Source: Bacillota bacterium (GTDB lineage: Bacteria; Bacillota; Clostridia; Acetivibrionales; Acetivibrionaceae). From it: a DNA stretch of 64,000 bases. Each line of letters starts with the position of its first letter. Positions within the stretch are counted from its first letter, which is position 1. A program made the translations under genes and the position numbers. The stretch spans positions 1-64,000 of the forward strand of contig JAEZUI010000061.1 in the NCBI GenBank assembly GCA_023421115.1, given 5' to 3'. Shown piece after piece: positions 18,077-27,738 of this stretch. The notes under the pieces are model-generated. The model saw only the letters and a list, made by a program, of their open reading frames with translations, was not told the DNA's origin and made no database searches.

Positions 18077-20608
18077 CTATGCTGTAACTATCTTGCTCGC
18101 TGACTGAAGACCAAATTTTTCAACGGCCTGCTCACGCATTTTATATTTCATAATTTTACCAGCCGCATTCATTGGAAACTCGGTTACAAAATCTATATAA
18201 CGCGGAGTTTTGTGTTTAGCCATGTGAGAACGGATGTAATCTTTAAGTTCTTCTTCAGTAAGGTTTTCACCTTCTTTCAGTATAACACATGCCATTATCT
18301 CCTCACCATACTGCTTATCCGGCACGCCAATAACTTGAACATCTCTTACTTTTGGATGTGTATATATAAAATCTTCAATCTCCTTAGGATAAATATTCTC
18401 TCCTCCACGAATAATCATATCCTTTATACGTCCGGTAATTTTATAATAGCCATTTTCATCACGCCTTGCCAAATCTCCAGTGTGAAGCCATCCGTCTTCG
18501 TCTATAGCTGCAGCTGTTGCTTCTGGCATCTTGTAATAACCCTTCATTATATTGTAACCTCTGGCAACAAACTCTCCGTCTACATTGTCCGGCAAGTCCT
18601 TTCCTGTTTCAGGATCAACAATCTTACATTCAACACCAGGAAGTGCACGTCCTACTGTGCTAACACGCAATTCTATAGAATCATCAACCCGGCTCTGAGT
18701 ACATCCCGGTGAAGACTCTGTCTGTCCAAATACAATCGTAATTTGAGACATATTCATCTTATCCACAACATCCTGCATAACCTTTACAGGACATGGACTG
18801 CCTGCCATAATACCTGTTCTCATATGTGAAAAATTCGTCTTAGCAAAATTCTCGTGCTCTAGCATAGCAATAAACATAGTCGGAACACCATGGAAAGCTG
18901 TAATCTTCTCTTTATTTATACATTCAAGTGATTGCTTTGGTGAAAAATATGGAATAGGGCACATTGTAACACCATGTGTCATTGCAGCTGTCATTGCTAA
19001 TACCATGCCAAAGCAATGGAACATAGGCACATGTATCATCAAACGGTCAGCCGTTGAAAAATCCATACAATCACCTATATTTTTTCCGTTATTTACAACA
19101 TTGTAATGGGTAAGCATAACACCCTTAGGGAAGCCTGTTGTTCCTGACGTATATTGCATATTGCAAACATCATGCTTATTTATTGCAAGTGCCCGACGAT
19201 AGACTTCTTCAATTGGAACCTTTTGAGCGAAGGCATTAGCCTCATCCCAGGTCAGGCATCCTTTTTGCTTGGAATCTACAGTAATAATATTGCGCAGGAA
19301 AGGCAATCTCTTTATATACAAAGGCTTTCCTGTTTCAGCAGTTTCAAGTTCAGGACAAAGCTCCTTGATTATTCCTACGTAATCTGAATCCTTGTAACCG
19401 TCTATCATTACAAGCGTATGTGTATCTGACTGACGCAAAAGGTACTCAGCCTCATAAATCTTATATGCAGTATTTACTGTAACAAGAACAGCACCAATCT
19501 TTGTAGCCGCCCAAAATGTAATAAACCATTGAGGAACATTAGTAGCCCAAATAGCAACATGGTCGCCTGGCTTCACGCCTAAAGCAATAAGGGAACGTGC
19601 AAAGTTGTCCACATCCTCACGAAATTCTGAATATGTTCTGGTGTAATCTAATGTGGTATATCTAAAAGCATATTGATTCGGAAATTCATCAACCATTCTA
19701 TCGAGCACCTGTGGAAAAGTCAGGTCTATAAGTGTATCTTTTTCCCATACATATTTTCCTGTCTTAGCTTTGTTATCATATAAATGCCCCTTCACTACAC
19801 TTTTTTCCATGTAGCGTTCCATATAGTTTGCAAAATTCGGAAAAACAACTCCCGCGTCATCAAGATCAGCTGCCCAGCGTTTGACCCACTCAAGCGAAAC
19901 ATAACCTTCATAATTAATCGATCGCAGTGCCCTCATCATTTCATCTATAGGAAGATCTCCTTCCCCCATCATCTTATACTTAGGCACACCATTCTCCATA
20001 ACCGAGTCTTTAATATGAACATACTTTATGTATGCACCAAGATTTTGTACTGTCTTTTCCGGCTTTTCTCCAGCAAATCTGTAGGGATGATGTACATCCC
20101 ACAAAGCAGCAACAGCATCACTCGCTATATTATTGAGAAGCGAACATAAACGGGTAGTGTCAGAGTATACACCGTTTGTTTCTATAAGAAGTGTAACTCC
20201 CTTTTCTTCAGCTGCCGGTACTAGCCTTTGCAATGCTGCAAGAACCACTTCATCATCCACCTCACCATTAGGATGAGGCTCTAGATCAGCCAAAATACGT
20301 ATATATCGTGTGCCAAGTTTTGAAGCCAACTCGATATATTGCATAATCTCCTCATAATTTTTGTCTGCATTTTCTGCCATCTTCAAGCAACAACCTGAAG
20401 AGAGACAAGGGATTTCAAGGCGTAATTCCGAAAGTTTTTTTACAGTATGAGGTAGCTGAGTTTCTGTAAAGGGCTGCGCATTTACAGCAAATATCTCGTT
20501 GCCAAGTCCACGGATTTCAATTCCACTAAAACCCAAATCCTTCGCCATAGAGTATATGTCGTTCCAGCTGAAGTCAGGACAACCTAGAGTTGAAAACGCA
20601 AGTTTCAT
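18077..20608 (-). CDS. TIM-barrel epimerase-like / acyl-CoA synthetase fusion
   Basis: An 843-residue fusion. Residues 1-275 form a xylose-isomerase-like TIM barrel (AP endonuclease 2 superfamily) with plausible metal ligands in LIETNG, WDVHHP, YVHIKD and SLEW. Residues 290-838 are a complete AMP-dependent acyl-CoA synthetase: MQYTSGTTGFPKGVMLTH, FGQTESSPG, GWLHTGDLARRDENGYYKITGRIKDMIIRGGENIYP, and NAAGKIMKYKMRE with the catalytic lysine. The ligase branch is that of medium- or branched-chain acyl-CoA synthetases. A promoter and T-box leader precede it, so expression should respond to an uncharged tRNA, probably leucine. Inference: it may activate a branched-chain or aromatic acid for reductive conversion to an amino acid. 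The role of the barrel is unknown. Confidence 0.88.
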   Translation of the reverse strand: MKLAFSTLGCPDFSWNDIYSMAKDLGFSGIEIRGLGNEIFAVNAQPFTETQLPHTVKKLSELRLEIPCLSSGCCLKMAENADKNYEEIMQYIELASKLGTRYIRILADLEPHPNGEVDDEVVLAALQRLVPAAEEKGVTLLIETNGVYSDTTRLCSLLNNIASDAVAALWDVHHPYRFAGEKPEKTVQNLGAYIKYVHIKDSVMENGVPKYKMMGEGDLPIDEMMRALRSINYEGYVSLEWVKRWAADLDDAGVVFPNFANYMERYMEKSVVKGHLYDNKAKTGKYVWEKDTLIDLTFPQVLDRMVDEFPNQYAFRYTTLDYTRTYSEFREDVDNFARSLIALGVKPGDHVAIWATNVPQWFITFWAATKIGAVLVTVNTAYKIYEAEYLLRQSDTHTLVMIDGYKDSDYVGIIKELCPELETAETGKPLYIKRLPFLRNIITVDSKQKGCLTWDEANAFAQKVPIEEVYRRALAINKHDVCNMQYTSGTTGFPKGVMLTHYNVVNNGKNIGDCMDFSTADRLMIHVPMFHCFGMVLAMTAAMTHGVTMCPIPYFSPKQSLECINKEKITAFHGVPTMFIAMLEHENFAKTNFSHMRTGIMAGSPCPVKVMQDVVDKMNMSQITIVFGQTESSPGCTQSRVDDSIELRVSTVGRALPGVECKIVDPETGKDLPDNVDGEFVARGYNIMKGYYKMPEATAAAIDEDGWLHTGDLARRDENGYYKITGRIKDMIIRGGENIYPKEIEDFIYTHPKVRDVQVIGVPDKQYGEEIMACVILKEGENLTEEELKDYIRSHMAKHKTPRYIDFVTEFPMNAAGKIMKYKMREQAVEKFGLQSASKIVTA

Positions 20609-20685
20609 AATAATTTCCTCCTATAAATTTCTCAGGTTCATTTTTACAACCCTTTTTATATAAATCAAATATTTTAAGAAACACT

Positions 20686-20973
20686 AAAAAAGCCTTCGTC
20701 TCTTAGCATTTGCCAGAGACGAAAGCATTAAACTTCCGTGGTACCACTCTTATTGGTATTTAACATACCCACTCACTGCATTCATAAAAACTATGAACGC
20801 TCTCGATATAACGGTGAGAAACCGGTCTACACTTACTGGTTTTATGATAATTTTCAGCTGACTGCTCAAGGGTGAGATCACAATCTGACCAGCGCACTGT
20901 TTTTCAGCAAACAACAGCTCTCTAAAGCACTATAAGCCAGCGTTTTGTCCCCATCAACGCATTTAAGTATTTT
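20686..20973 (-). promoter_or_regulatory. T-box leader, probably Leu (CTC specifier)
   Basis: On the minus strand the leader contains an AGAGAGCTG stem-I element, the block GTGATCTCACCCTTGAGC, the T-box AAGAGTGGTACCACGGAA (20734-20752), and a terminator whose two arms (GCTTTCGTCTCT and AGAGACGAAGGC) are followed by six Ts at 20686-20691. The antiterminator would pair the T-box with the 5' arm. CTC at 20874-20876 followed by ACCCTTGAG fits the usual specifier context, giving leucine. ATC (Ile), one frame over, fits less well. The controlled gene starts 78 bp downstream. Confidence 0.9.
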
Positions 20974-20979
20974 TTAGAT

Positions 20980-21008
20980 ATGTTATCAAATTTCTTTCCA
21001 CTTGTCAA
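20980..21008 (-). promoter_or_regulatory. Sigma-A promoter of the T-box gene
   Basis: Minus strand TTGACA (21003-21008), 17-bp spacer, TAACAT (20980-20985). The start would be near 20973, just before the T-box stem I. Confidence 0.8.
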
Positions 21009-21029
21009 GAAATTTTCAACGGGTTCAGC

Positions 21030-23621
21030 TCAACTCACTGTACTTTTATGACAGTTAATCATATCACTTAGAATAACAGAATCATACGGCATCGGTTCGC
21101 TGTAATAAAATCCCTGTCCCCAATTACATCCTTTTTCAGTCAGTATTTTAACCTGTTCCTCATCTTCTATTCCTTCCGCAATAATTGAATAACTACGTTG
21201 GCAGGCAAAATCAATAATTAATTTAACTAAATCCACCGAACTATTATCGTTTTTGAGACCGGCAGTAAAGGAAGGATCAATTTTTAGAATATCAAATTTG
21301 AGATTCTTTAAAAGGCCAATTGTTGAATATCCTGTTCCAAAGTCATCAATTGCTACCTTAACATCAAAAGATTTAAGAACATTAATTATAGCATCCGTTT
21401 TTTCTACATCCTGCATAATGCTTTCTGTTATTTCCAGTATCAAGCACCTTGGATCCAATCCAGTTTTGTCAAGAGCTTCACGTACTATAGTAGAGAGATC
21501 TGAATGAAGTATTTGATAAGCTGATACATTTACTGCAACCGGTATACATCCACCACCCCTATCTTGCCATGCTTTATTCTGTCTGCATGCAGTTTCCAGT
21601 ACCCATTTTCCAATGGGTATAATAAGCCCCGTCTCCTCTGCGATAGGAATAAATTCGGCCGGATATACCAAGCCATATTCCGGATGATGCCATCGTATCA
21701 AAGCCTCAAGGCCCACTATTTTACTAGATTTCAAATCAATTTGCGGTTGATAGTAAAGAACAAATTCGTTATTGTCTAAAGCCTTTCTAAGACCATTTTC
21801 CAACTCCATTTTTCTTAAAAGCTCTTTATTAAAACTTTCATGATAAAATTGATAATTGTTTCTTCCTATATCCTTTACTACGTACATGGCCACATCTGCA
21901 TTCTTTATAAGCATTTCAGCATTGTTTCCATCCTCAGGAAATAAACTTATTCCTATACTAATAGTAGAAAAGGTTTTTTGCCCATTAATAAAAAACGGTT
22001 GGCGAAAAACATCTGTAATCCTTTTGGCAGTCTCCGCACATTCCTTGGTATCCGTATCCGGTAAAAGAATTACGAACTCATCCCCTCCATATCTAAATAC
22101 CACATCATTATTTCCTACACAATTTTTTAACTTTTTAGCCGCTCCCTTTAAAACAGCATCACCGAAGCTGTGTCCTAAAGAATCGTTGATAATCTTGAAC
22201 CTATCAAGATCTACAAGCATTACTCCCATAATTTTTACATTTGAACCTTCTGTTGTGCTGTCTAGAATTGTCTTATCAATATAATCATTCAACATATATC
22301 TGTTAGGAAGGCCTGTTAAAGAGTCATGATATGCTATAAATTTCATTTGTTCCTCAGTCTTCTTGATGTGGGAAATATCAAGCAATGTAACAATTGTTGT
22401 GGGATTACCATAATAAGTAGTGCCTGCAGCATGCGCCTCAACAAATATTAAACTTTTATCTCTTCTAATTATTCTAAACTGACTAATTATGTCTGTTTCC
22501 ATCTTTCGAGGATTGTATTGTTCTACCAAAGGTCTGTCCTCAGGATACACGATGTCAAAAAAGCTCATATTATACAATTCCTCTTTTGAATAATCCAAAA
22601 GTTTTTCGAGATAAGGATTAGCAAAGATAAAATTGTCCTGACACAAACACACTCCAACCAATGTACTTTCTATAAGTCCTCGGTATCTTGATTCCGCTTC
22701 AATAAGCATACGCTCAGTTTTCTTACGGTCTGTTATATCTCTAAAAATACACATATCAACCGATTGTCCCATAAGATTTACTTCAATACAATTCGCCTCT
22801 ACTTCAATTATACTTTCATCGTGTAAAATAAGCTTTTGCTCTAAAAAATCAAGCCTTTCATTCACAAATTTTCTTTCTATTTCAAATTTCACTTTATCTC
22901 TGTGATCAGGATGAATAAGATCAATAATTCGTTTACCTATTATATTCTCAACTTTTGATACTTTCATAATTTGTAATAGTGCAGGATTTGCATAAATTAT
23001 TTTTCCCTCAATATGTATAATTACTCCAAGGGGTGATAATTCAAATAATTTTTTGTAGTGTTCTTTACTGCCTTGGTATTTTCCAACTAAATCAATCTTA
23101 AATTTTAAATTCATATAGGCTGCAATGGAAAAAAGAAATATAACAAAGGTTATACTCCATCTGTTTACAGTAAGATTTTTAGCGGTAAACAAAAACACAA
23201 AAGACAAAGTATTCATGGAGCAAATATAGACTAGTAAATGGGATGTTTTTTTGAAAATAAGTGCAACTGCAAAAAAAACAAAAAGAAAAAGGATTATACT
23301 ATTTTCTTTGAAATCATCCAAGTACATCAAATAAAGCATTAAAAGGCTAGCAGCACAACTAACGGCGCTAACAATAGCATAGGCATTTTTAAGTATAAAT
23401 TTGCTTTTATAGGACAAAACATAAATACCCATGAATAATACAAAAAAAACACCTATACTCATAAAAGTGTACTTATTTAATGTAATACCTGAATTGGAAT
23501 ACAACAGTCCCCAAATAATTATTATAATAGGAGAAAGCAATGCTCCAAATAAGCATATAGCTCTAAGTGGCAAAATTTCACGTTTTTTATCATATTCAAA
23601 ATCAAACTTATCCATATCCAT
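21030..23621 (-). CDS. Membrane PAS-PAS-GGDEF-EAL cyclic-di-GMP protein
   Basis: About 863 residues. Residues 20-190 hold seven or eight membrane segments, then two PAS domains (about 195-310 and 315-430), GGDEF (435-605) and EAL (615-860). The cyclase site FRYGGDEF and its LVDLDRFKIIND metal motif are intact. The inhibitory RxxD I-site is absent: the five-residue-upstream position reads GNND. The phosphodiesterase motifs EALIRW, LEITES, DDFGTGYS and EGIEDEEQ are all present, so both activities are possible. The frame could open at 23636, but the ATG at 23621 has GGGGA at correct spacing. It would sense a redox or small-molecule signal through PAS and set c-di-GMP. Confidence 0.92.
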   Translation of the reverse strand: MDMDKFDFEYDKKREILPLRAICLFGALLSPIIIIIWGLLYSNSGITLNKYTFMSIGVFFVLFMGIYVLSYKSKFILKNAYAIVSAVSCAASLLMLYLMYLDDFKENSIILFLFVFFAVALIFKKTSHLLVYICSMNTLSFVFLFTAKNLTVNRWSITFVIFLFSIAAYMNLKFKIDLVGKYQGSKEHYKKLFELSPLGVIIHIEGKIIYANPALLQIMKVSKVENIIGKRIIDLIHPDHRDKVKFEIERKFVNERLDFLEQKLILHDESIIEVEANCIEVNLMGQSVDMCIFRDITDRKKTERMLIEAESRYRGLIESTLVGVCLCQDNFIFANPYLEKLLDYSKEELYNMSFFDIVYPEDRPLVEQYNPRKMETDIISQFRIIRRDKSLIFVEAHAAGTTYYGNPTTIVTLLDISHIKKTEEQMKFIAYHDSLTGLPNRYMLNDYIDKTILDSTTEGSNVKIMGVMLVDLDRFKIINDSLGHSFGDAVLKGAAKKLKNCVGNNDVVFRYGGDEFVILLPDTDTKECAETAKRITDVFRQPFFINGQKTFSTISIGISLFPEDGNNAEMLIKNADVAMYVVKDIGRNNYQFYHESFNKELLRKMELENGLRKALDNNEFVLYYQPQIDLKSSKIVGLEALIRWHHPEYGLVYPAEFIPIAEETGLIIPIGKWVLETACRQNKAWQDRGGGCIPVAVNVSAYQILHSDLSTIVREALDKTGLDPRCLILEITESIMQDVEKTDAIINVLKSFDVKVAIDDFGTGYSTIGLLKNLKFDILKIDPSFTAGLKNDNSSVDLVKLIIDFACQRSYSIIAEGIEDEEQVKILTEKGCNWGQGFYYSEPMPYDSVILSDMINCHKSTVS

Positions 23622-24045
23622 TAAAAAAATCCCCAAAAAAATTAAAATAGAAGTTATTTAAAGAATATTTATCATGCAAACAACGTACACATGATTTTTC
23701 TAGCGTGTTCATTATAACACATTATTTTTTCTCTATCCAGTACTTTCTTATTAATTTTCCATAATATACATTTATCTTAATGTTAACTGTTTTTTAATTT
23801 TGACCGATATAATAATATAAATATGTATTTGTTTTTATTTAAGGTTATTCCTAAGTTAATTGACATTGCTAAAAATATTATTTTATGAGCATTGTGCTGT
23901 TAGTATTGAAAAGTTTTCTGAATAGCCTATAGTATTATAAGAGTTTACCTGATTTAAAATAATTATAAATATGATACAGTGCATTTAATTACCCTTTGTG
24001 TCATATCATTAAGTTAACATAAAAACTACAAATGGAGGAGTCTTT
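23622..24045. other. Divergent intergenic region
   Basis: It separates the c-di-GMP gene from the chemoreceptor and should carry both promoters. A TTGACA is seen at 23860-23865 without a good -10 at normal spacing. GGAGGAG precedes the chemoreceptor ATG. No c-di-GMP riboswitch was recognised. Confidence 0.4.
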
Positions 24046-26211
24046 ATGAATAAATCAAATTCACACTCGTCCGGCAAAAATTCTACTAAAACACTTATTT
24101 ATTTGCTGGTTTCTCTTTTGTTTTTGCTTCTTGTTTTTACAATTTCAGCTTCGCTATTTGGGTTATTTTCATCACCTGCAACAAAAACCCTCCTTGTAGT
24201 GCTTTTAGCTGTAAAACTAATATTAACCATAGCATTGTCTATCACATTGCTGAATTTTTTCCAATCTATAGACACAGTTAACCAACAGGCAGAATTGCTA
24301 GCTCATGGAGAACTAAACATAAGTGATATAATGCCGGAAAAGGCACGTGGACTTGAAATACTTGCCAGAGCCTTTAACGACATGAAATCAAACCTACTTA
24401 GTTTCATAGAGTTGACCAAAACTAATATCATAACCATTTCCGATGCAATTGATAACGTGTCAAAAAGTATGGAAAACAGCTATTTAGGTAATGAGCAAAT
24501 AGCTACAAGCATGGGAAATGTTGCAGAAAAGGCCCAAGAGCAATCTAAGCTTATGGGAGACACAATGTCTAAAATTGATGAAGTTGGAAACAGAATAGAA
24601 AACATTACAAATAGCATTGAAGAAGTAGAAAAATCAGTTGAGAAAACGGTTCAGGCGACTACAGCTGGTGTACACCATTTAGATGAATACTATGAGCAGG
24701 TTAATATTATATCCGACAATCTCAACAACACTTCAGAATACATTAGAAAGCTAAACGAAGATATCACCCAAATAGATCAGATAGGCAAATTTATTATACA
24801 AATCAGTGAACAATTAAAACTATTAGGACTTAATGCTTCTGTTGAAGCAGCTAAAGCTGGAGAATCAGGTAAAGGTTTTTCCGTGGTTGCCCATGAAATG
24901 AATTTACTATCAACAGCGACAAAAGAAAGCATAGGCCAAATCAATAACATATTGAAAAATATTGACCGCAGTAGTTCCTTTGTAAGCAACAGCATTGACA
25001 ATTGTGTCGAAAGTTACGGTACTAGCAAAGAGATATTTAAATCCATCAAGGAATCCTTCGAAATCATCAATAACAGTGCAAGTTTACTTGAGATGGATAT
25101 GAAGAAGGTTTATGGTGATGTATCTTTGATCAATACCAGTACACATGATATAAACCAAAAAAGTCTTTTACTTTATCAGGCTTCTGAAGAAATATCCAAT
25201 AAAACTCAAGAAGTGGCTGCAGTTACAGAAGAAGAACTTGCCGAACTTGAAGAAATCAACAACTATACTTCATCATTGCAAACCATGCTCACAGGTATTG
25301 AGAATCTGGTTAAGAAATTCCGCACCTCAGTTGTCCCAGTGGAAACAGACAGTACTAAACATCTGCGTATCACCTTTATCGGTCCGTTAGACCATGAGTT
25401 TTGGTATGGCGTTCGTCAGGGTGTTTTATATGCAAAAAAAGTATTAGCTGAGAAAAATATTGTTATAGATTATCTTGGTTTTAAACAAGACGTTGGTCCA
25501 CAAATTAAGAAAGCCACAATAGAAGCCATTGAAAATAGATCTGATGGAATAATTATACCGGGTTTTGTTCCCGATCTTATTCCTATGATAGAAACTGCAT
25601 ACCATAAAGGTATTCCTTTTATGGTATATAACTGTGATTTCCCAGAAAAAACAAAGCGGATAGCCTATTTTGGACCCGATGTAAATTCAGCTGGAACGCT
25701 CGCAGCACGTCTTATGGTAAAATCAATCAATGGAAAAGGTGATGTTGTATTACTAACAGGAGGACTCGATGCATTTGTGCATCGAACCAGGAGAGACACT
25801 ATTCTCGCCGAACTCAAAAAAAGCAGGGGTATAAAAGTATCTGGAGAGGCTCGGTGCGCTGATAATTTTGATCAAACCTATCTTACAACAAAAGACTTTC
25901 TCAGACAAAACAGTAATCTACGAGGCATATTTGTAACCGGTGGAACAATGGCTGCCGCTGCTAAAGCTGTAGAAGAGCTTGGATTTACCGGAAAAACTTT
26001 TGTTGTATGCTTTGATTACAATAAAGAAATATATGAATATATAAGAAAAGGAATAGTAGCTGCAGCCATTGGTCAGGATCCCTTTGGTCAGGGTCATGAT
26101 CCTATCATATATCTATATAATATGTTGGTCACTGGTCAGAAACCTGAAAATGAAATAATATGGACACGTCTTGAGGTTGTAGACAAAAATAATGTTGATG
26201 ACTTGTTATAA
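24046..26211 (+). CDS. Chemoreceptor with C-terminal periplasmic-binding-protein domain
   Basis: A 721-residue protein. Two membrane helices (about 15-40 and 47-70) are joined by a loop of only a few residues, so there is almost no extracellular part. Residues 75-425 are HAMP-like and coiled-coil MCP signalling sequence, with the hairpin tip LNASVEAAKAGESGKGFSVV near 263-283. Residues about 437-721 are a type I sugar-binding domain (Peripla_BP_4/RbsB-like): ITFIGPLDHEFWYGVRQG, GIIIPGFVPD, VVLLTGG, GIFVTGGTMAAAA, GQDPFGQG. By topology this sensor domain is in the cytoplasm, so the protein would report an internal sugar to CheA. GGAGGAG precedes the ATG and a terminator follows. Confidence 0.9.
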   Translation: MNKSNSHSSGKNSTKTLIYLLVSLLFLLLVFTISASLFGLFSSPATKTLLVVLLAVKLILTIALSITLLNFFQSIDTVNQQAELLAHGELNISDIMPEKARGLEILARAFNDMKSNLLSFIELTKTNIITISDAIDNVSKSMENSYLGNEQIATSMGNVAEKAQEQSKLMGDTMSKIDEVGNRIENITNSIEEVEKSVEKTVQATTAGVHHLDEYYEQVNIISDNLNNTSEYIRKLNEDITQIDQIGKFIIQISEQLKLLGLNASVEAAKAGESGKGFSVVAHEMNLLSTATKESIGQINNILKNIDRSSSFVSNSIDNCVESYGTSKEIFKSIKESFEIINNSASLLEMDMKKVYGDVSLINTSTHDINQKSLLLYQASEEISNKTQEVAAVTEEELAELEEINNYTSSLQTMLTGIENLVKKFRTSVVPVETDSTKHLRITFIGPLDHEFWYGVRQGVLYAKKVLAEKNIVIDYLGFKQDVGPQIKKATIEAIENRSDGIIIPGFVPDLIPMIETAYHKGIPFMVYNCDFPEKTKRIAYFGPDVNSAGTLAARLMVKSINGKGDVVLLTGGLDAFVHRTRRDTILAELKKSRGIKVSGEARCADNFDQTYLTTKDFLRQNSNLRGIFVTGGTMAAAAKAVEELGFTGKTFVVCFDYNKEIYEYIRKGIVAAAIGQDPFGQGHDPIIYLYNMLVTGQKPENEIIWTRLEVVDKNNVDDLL

Positions 26212-26223
26212 ACTAAAATAATC

Positions 26224-26263
26224 TAAAAAGATAGAGGTGCTGTAAAGCTCCTCTATCTTTTTA
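26224..26263 (+). terminator. Terminator after the chemoreceptor
   Basis: Thirteen-base stem AAAAAGATAGAGG / CCTCTATCTTTTT around a 12-base loop, followed by TTATTTTG. Confidence 0.9.
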
Positions 26264-26304
26264 GTTATTTTGTCAAGTATAGACCATATCAGAGATAAGA
26301 TACC

Positions 26305-26355
26305 TTTGATGGTCTTTGTGCTTAAGTATTGTATAGGTTATTTTTCGAGGCCACC
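26305..26355 (+). repeat. Dispersed repeat family A, copy 2 (right end only)
   Basis: Matches the right part of the family: GGTCTTTGTGCTTAAGTATT, then GTATAGGTTATTTTT and a diverged GAGGCCA end. It abuts the stop codon of the alcohol dehydrogenase gene. Confidence 0.5.
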
Positions 26356-27525
26356 TTATACTGCCAATTCATAAATAGCTCTAATTGCATTTTTGTCCAA
26401 GGCTACATAGCCACCTGTTTTTCCGTCTCCGATGCCGAATTTCTCCACAAGCAGTGGTATATCCTCTTTCTTTGCACCCAATTCTTTGAAATTAATCGGC
26501 ATCCCAATAGAAGATAAAAACTTCTTTAAAGCACTAATTCCTTCTAGTGCTGTTGCCTTTGGGTTTTCAAAATCCATCTGGCATCCAAAAACTCTCACTG
26601 CCATCTGTGCAAATCTCATACAATCGTGATGTTCCACCACATATGACATCCAAGCAGGCACAATAACAGCAAGACCAGCACCATGTGCACAATCATACAA
26701 AGCTGACAATTCATGTTCTATTCCATGACTGTTCCAGTCCTGCTCCCTTCCAACACCAACAATATTATTGTGTGCCACCATTCCCGCCCACATAATATTA
26801 GCACGTGCCCCATAATCATTGGGATCTTTTATTGCCTTAGGAGTTTCATTTATCATTGTCAATAATACAGCTTCACATAAACGGTCGGTAACTTCTACTT
26901 CTTTTGTGTTTGTAAAATAACGTTCAAATACATGAGCCATAATATCTGTAGCACCACAAGCCGTCTGATATGCAGGAAGTGTCATTGTTAGTTCTGGATT
27001 CAGAATTGAAAACTTAGGACGGAGACAATCCCCACCGGCACCTCTTTTTAGCATGCCTTCCTCTTTTGTAATAACAGTGTCTCCCGAACCTTCACTGCCT
27101 GCTGCTGCAATAGTTAAAACAGTTCCTAAAGGAAGCGCTTTTTGTGGTGATTTCCCACTGAAAAAGTCCCAAAAATCCCCCTCATATAGTACGCCCATAG
27201 CAATAGCCTTCGCAGAATCGATAACACTTCCTCCGCCTACCGCCAAAATAAAGTCTACCTGTTCTTTTCTGCACAGAGATATTCCTTCATATACTAATCC
27301 ACTCCTTGGATTAGGCAGTACTCCTCCGAGTTCCACATAGGATACCTTTTCTTCTTCCAATGACTTTTTAACGCTATCAAGAAGTCCTGATTTTTTTGCC
27401 GATTCACCACCATAATGAAGTAAAATTTTCTTTCCTCCAAACTTTACAACATATTTTCCTGTTTCATTTTCCCTTTCTTTACCGAACACAAAATACGTTG
27501 GACTGCAAAAATCAAAATTATTCAT
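26356..27525 (-). CDS. Iron-containing alcohol dehydrogenase (butanol dehydrogenase-like)
   Basis: A 389-residue group III alcohol dehydrogenase of the YqhD/BdhA branch. The nucleotide loop is VGGGSVIDSAKAIA (about 94-107). Metal ligands are supplied by ATDIMAHVFERYF (Asp, His) and HGIEHELSALYDCAHGAGLA (two His). It reduces aldehydes to alcohols with NAD(P)H in the cytoplasm. Lying just downstream of the hydrogenase operon on the same strand, it fits disposal of fermentative reducing equivalents. It has its own Shine-Dalgarno (AAGGAGAAGTG). Substrate chain length cannot be read from sequence. Confidence 0.92.
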   Translation of the reverse strand: MNNFDFCSPTYFVFGKERENETGKYVVKFGGKKILLHYGGESAKKSGLLDSVKKSLEEEKVSYVELGGVLPNPRSGLVYEGISLCRKEQVDFILAVGGGSVIDSAKAIAMGVLYEGDFWDFFSGKSPQKALPLGTVLTIAAAGSEGSGDTVITKEEGMLKRGAGGDCLRPKFSILNPELTMTLPAYQTACGATDIMAHVFERYFTNTKEVEVTDRLCEAVLLTMINETPKAIKDPNDYGARANIMWAGMVAHNNIVGVGREQDWNSHGIEHELSALYDCAHGAGLAVIVPAWMSYVVEHHDCMRFAQMAVRVFGCQMDFENPKATALEGISALKKFLSSIGMPINFKELGAKKEDIPLLVEKFGIGDGKTGGYVALDKNAIRAIYELAV

Positions 27526-27564
27526 GTCACACTTCTCCTTTAATTAAAGTCATATGCTGTATTA

Positions 27565-27663
27565 TTAGATAGAAAATGCCTTTTTCACTGCATCCTCTAA
27601 AGTCATCCCTGTAAGACTCTGTGCGTTAAACAGTCTTCCACTCTTCTTATCGTCAACAAATCC
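27565..27663 (-). pseudogene. Short coding remnant
   Basis: The minus-strand frame reads GFVDDKKSGRLFNAQSLTG and on to MTLEDAVKKAFSI before a stop, and is preceded by an in-frame stop. The composition is protein-like and unlike its flanks. It is probably the C-terminal end of a deleted gene that lay between hydA and the alcohol dehydrogenase. The parent family is not identified. Confidence 0.35.
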
Positions 27664-27738
27664 TTATTTCATTTTATCCTAGTATGTCGATTAGTTTCAA
27701 GAACATTTCATTTGTTTTTAAAATTCTTTTTAAATCAC

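Noticed and set aside
23705..23720. GTGTTCATTATAACAC as a second Crp/Fnr site upstream of the c-di-GMP gene
   Set aside because: Only five-base arms with a six-base gap, different from the four-base gap of the site at 51567; no matching promoter geometry.
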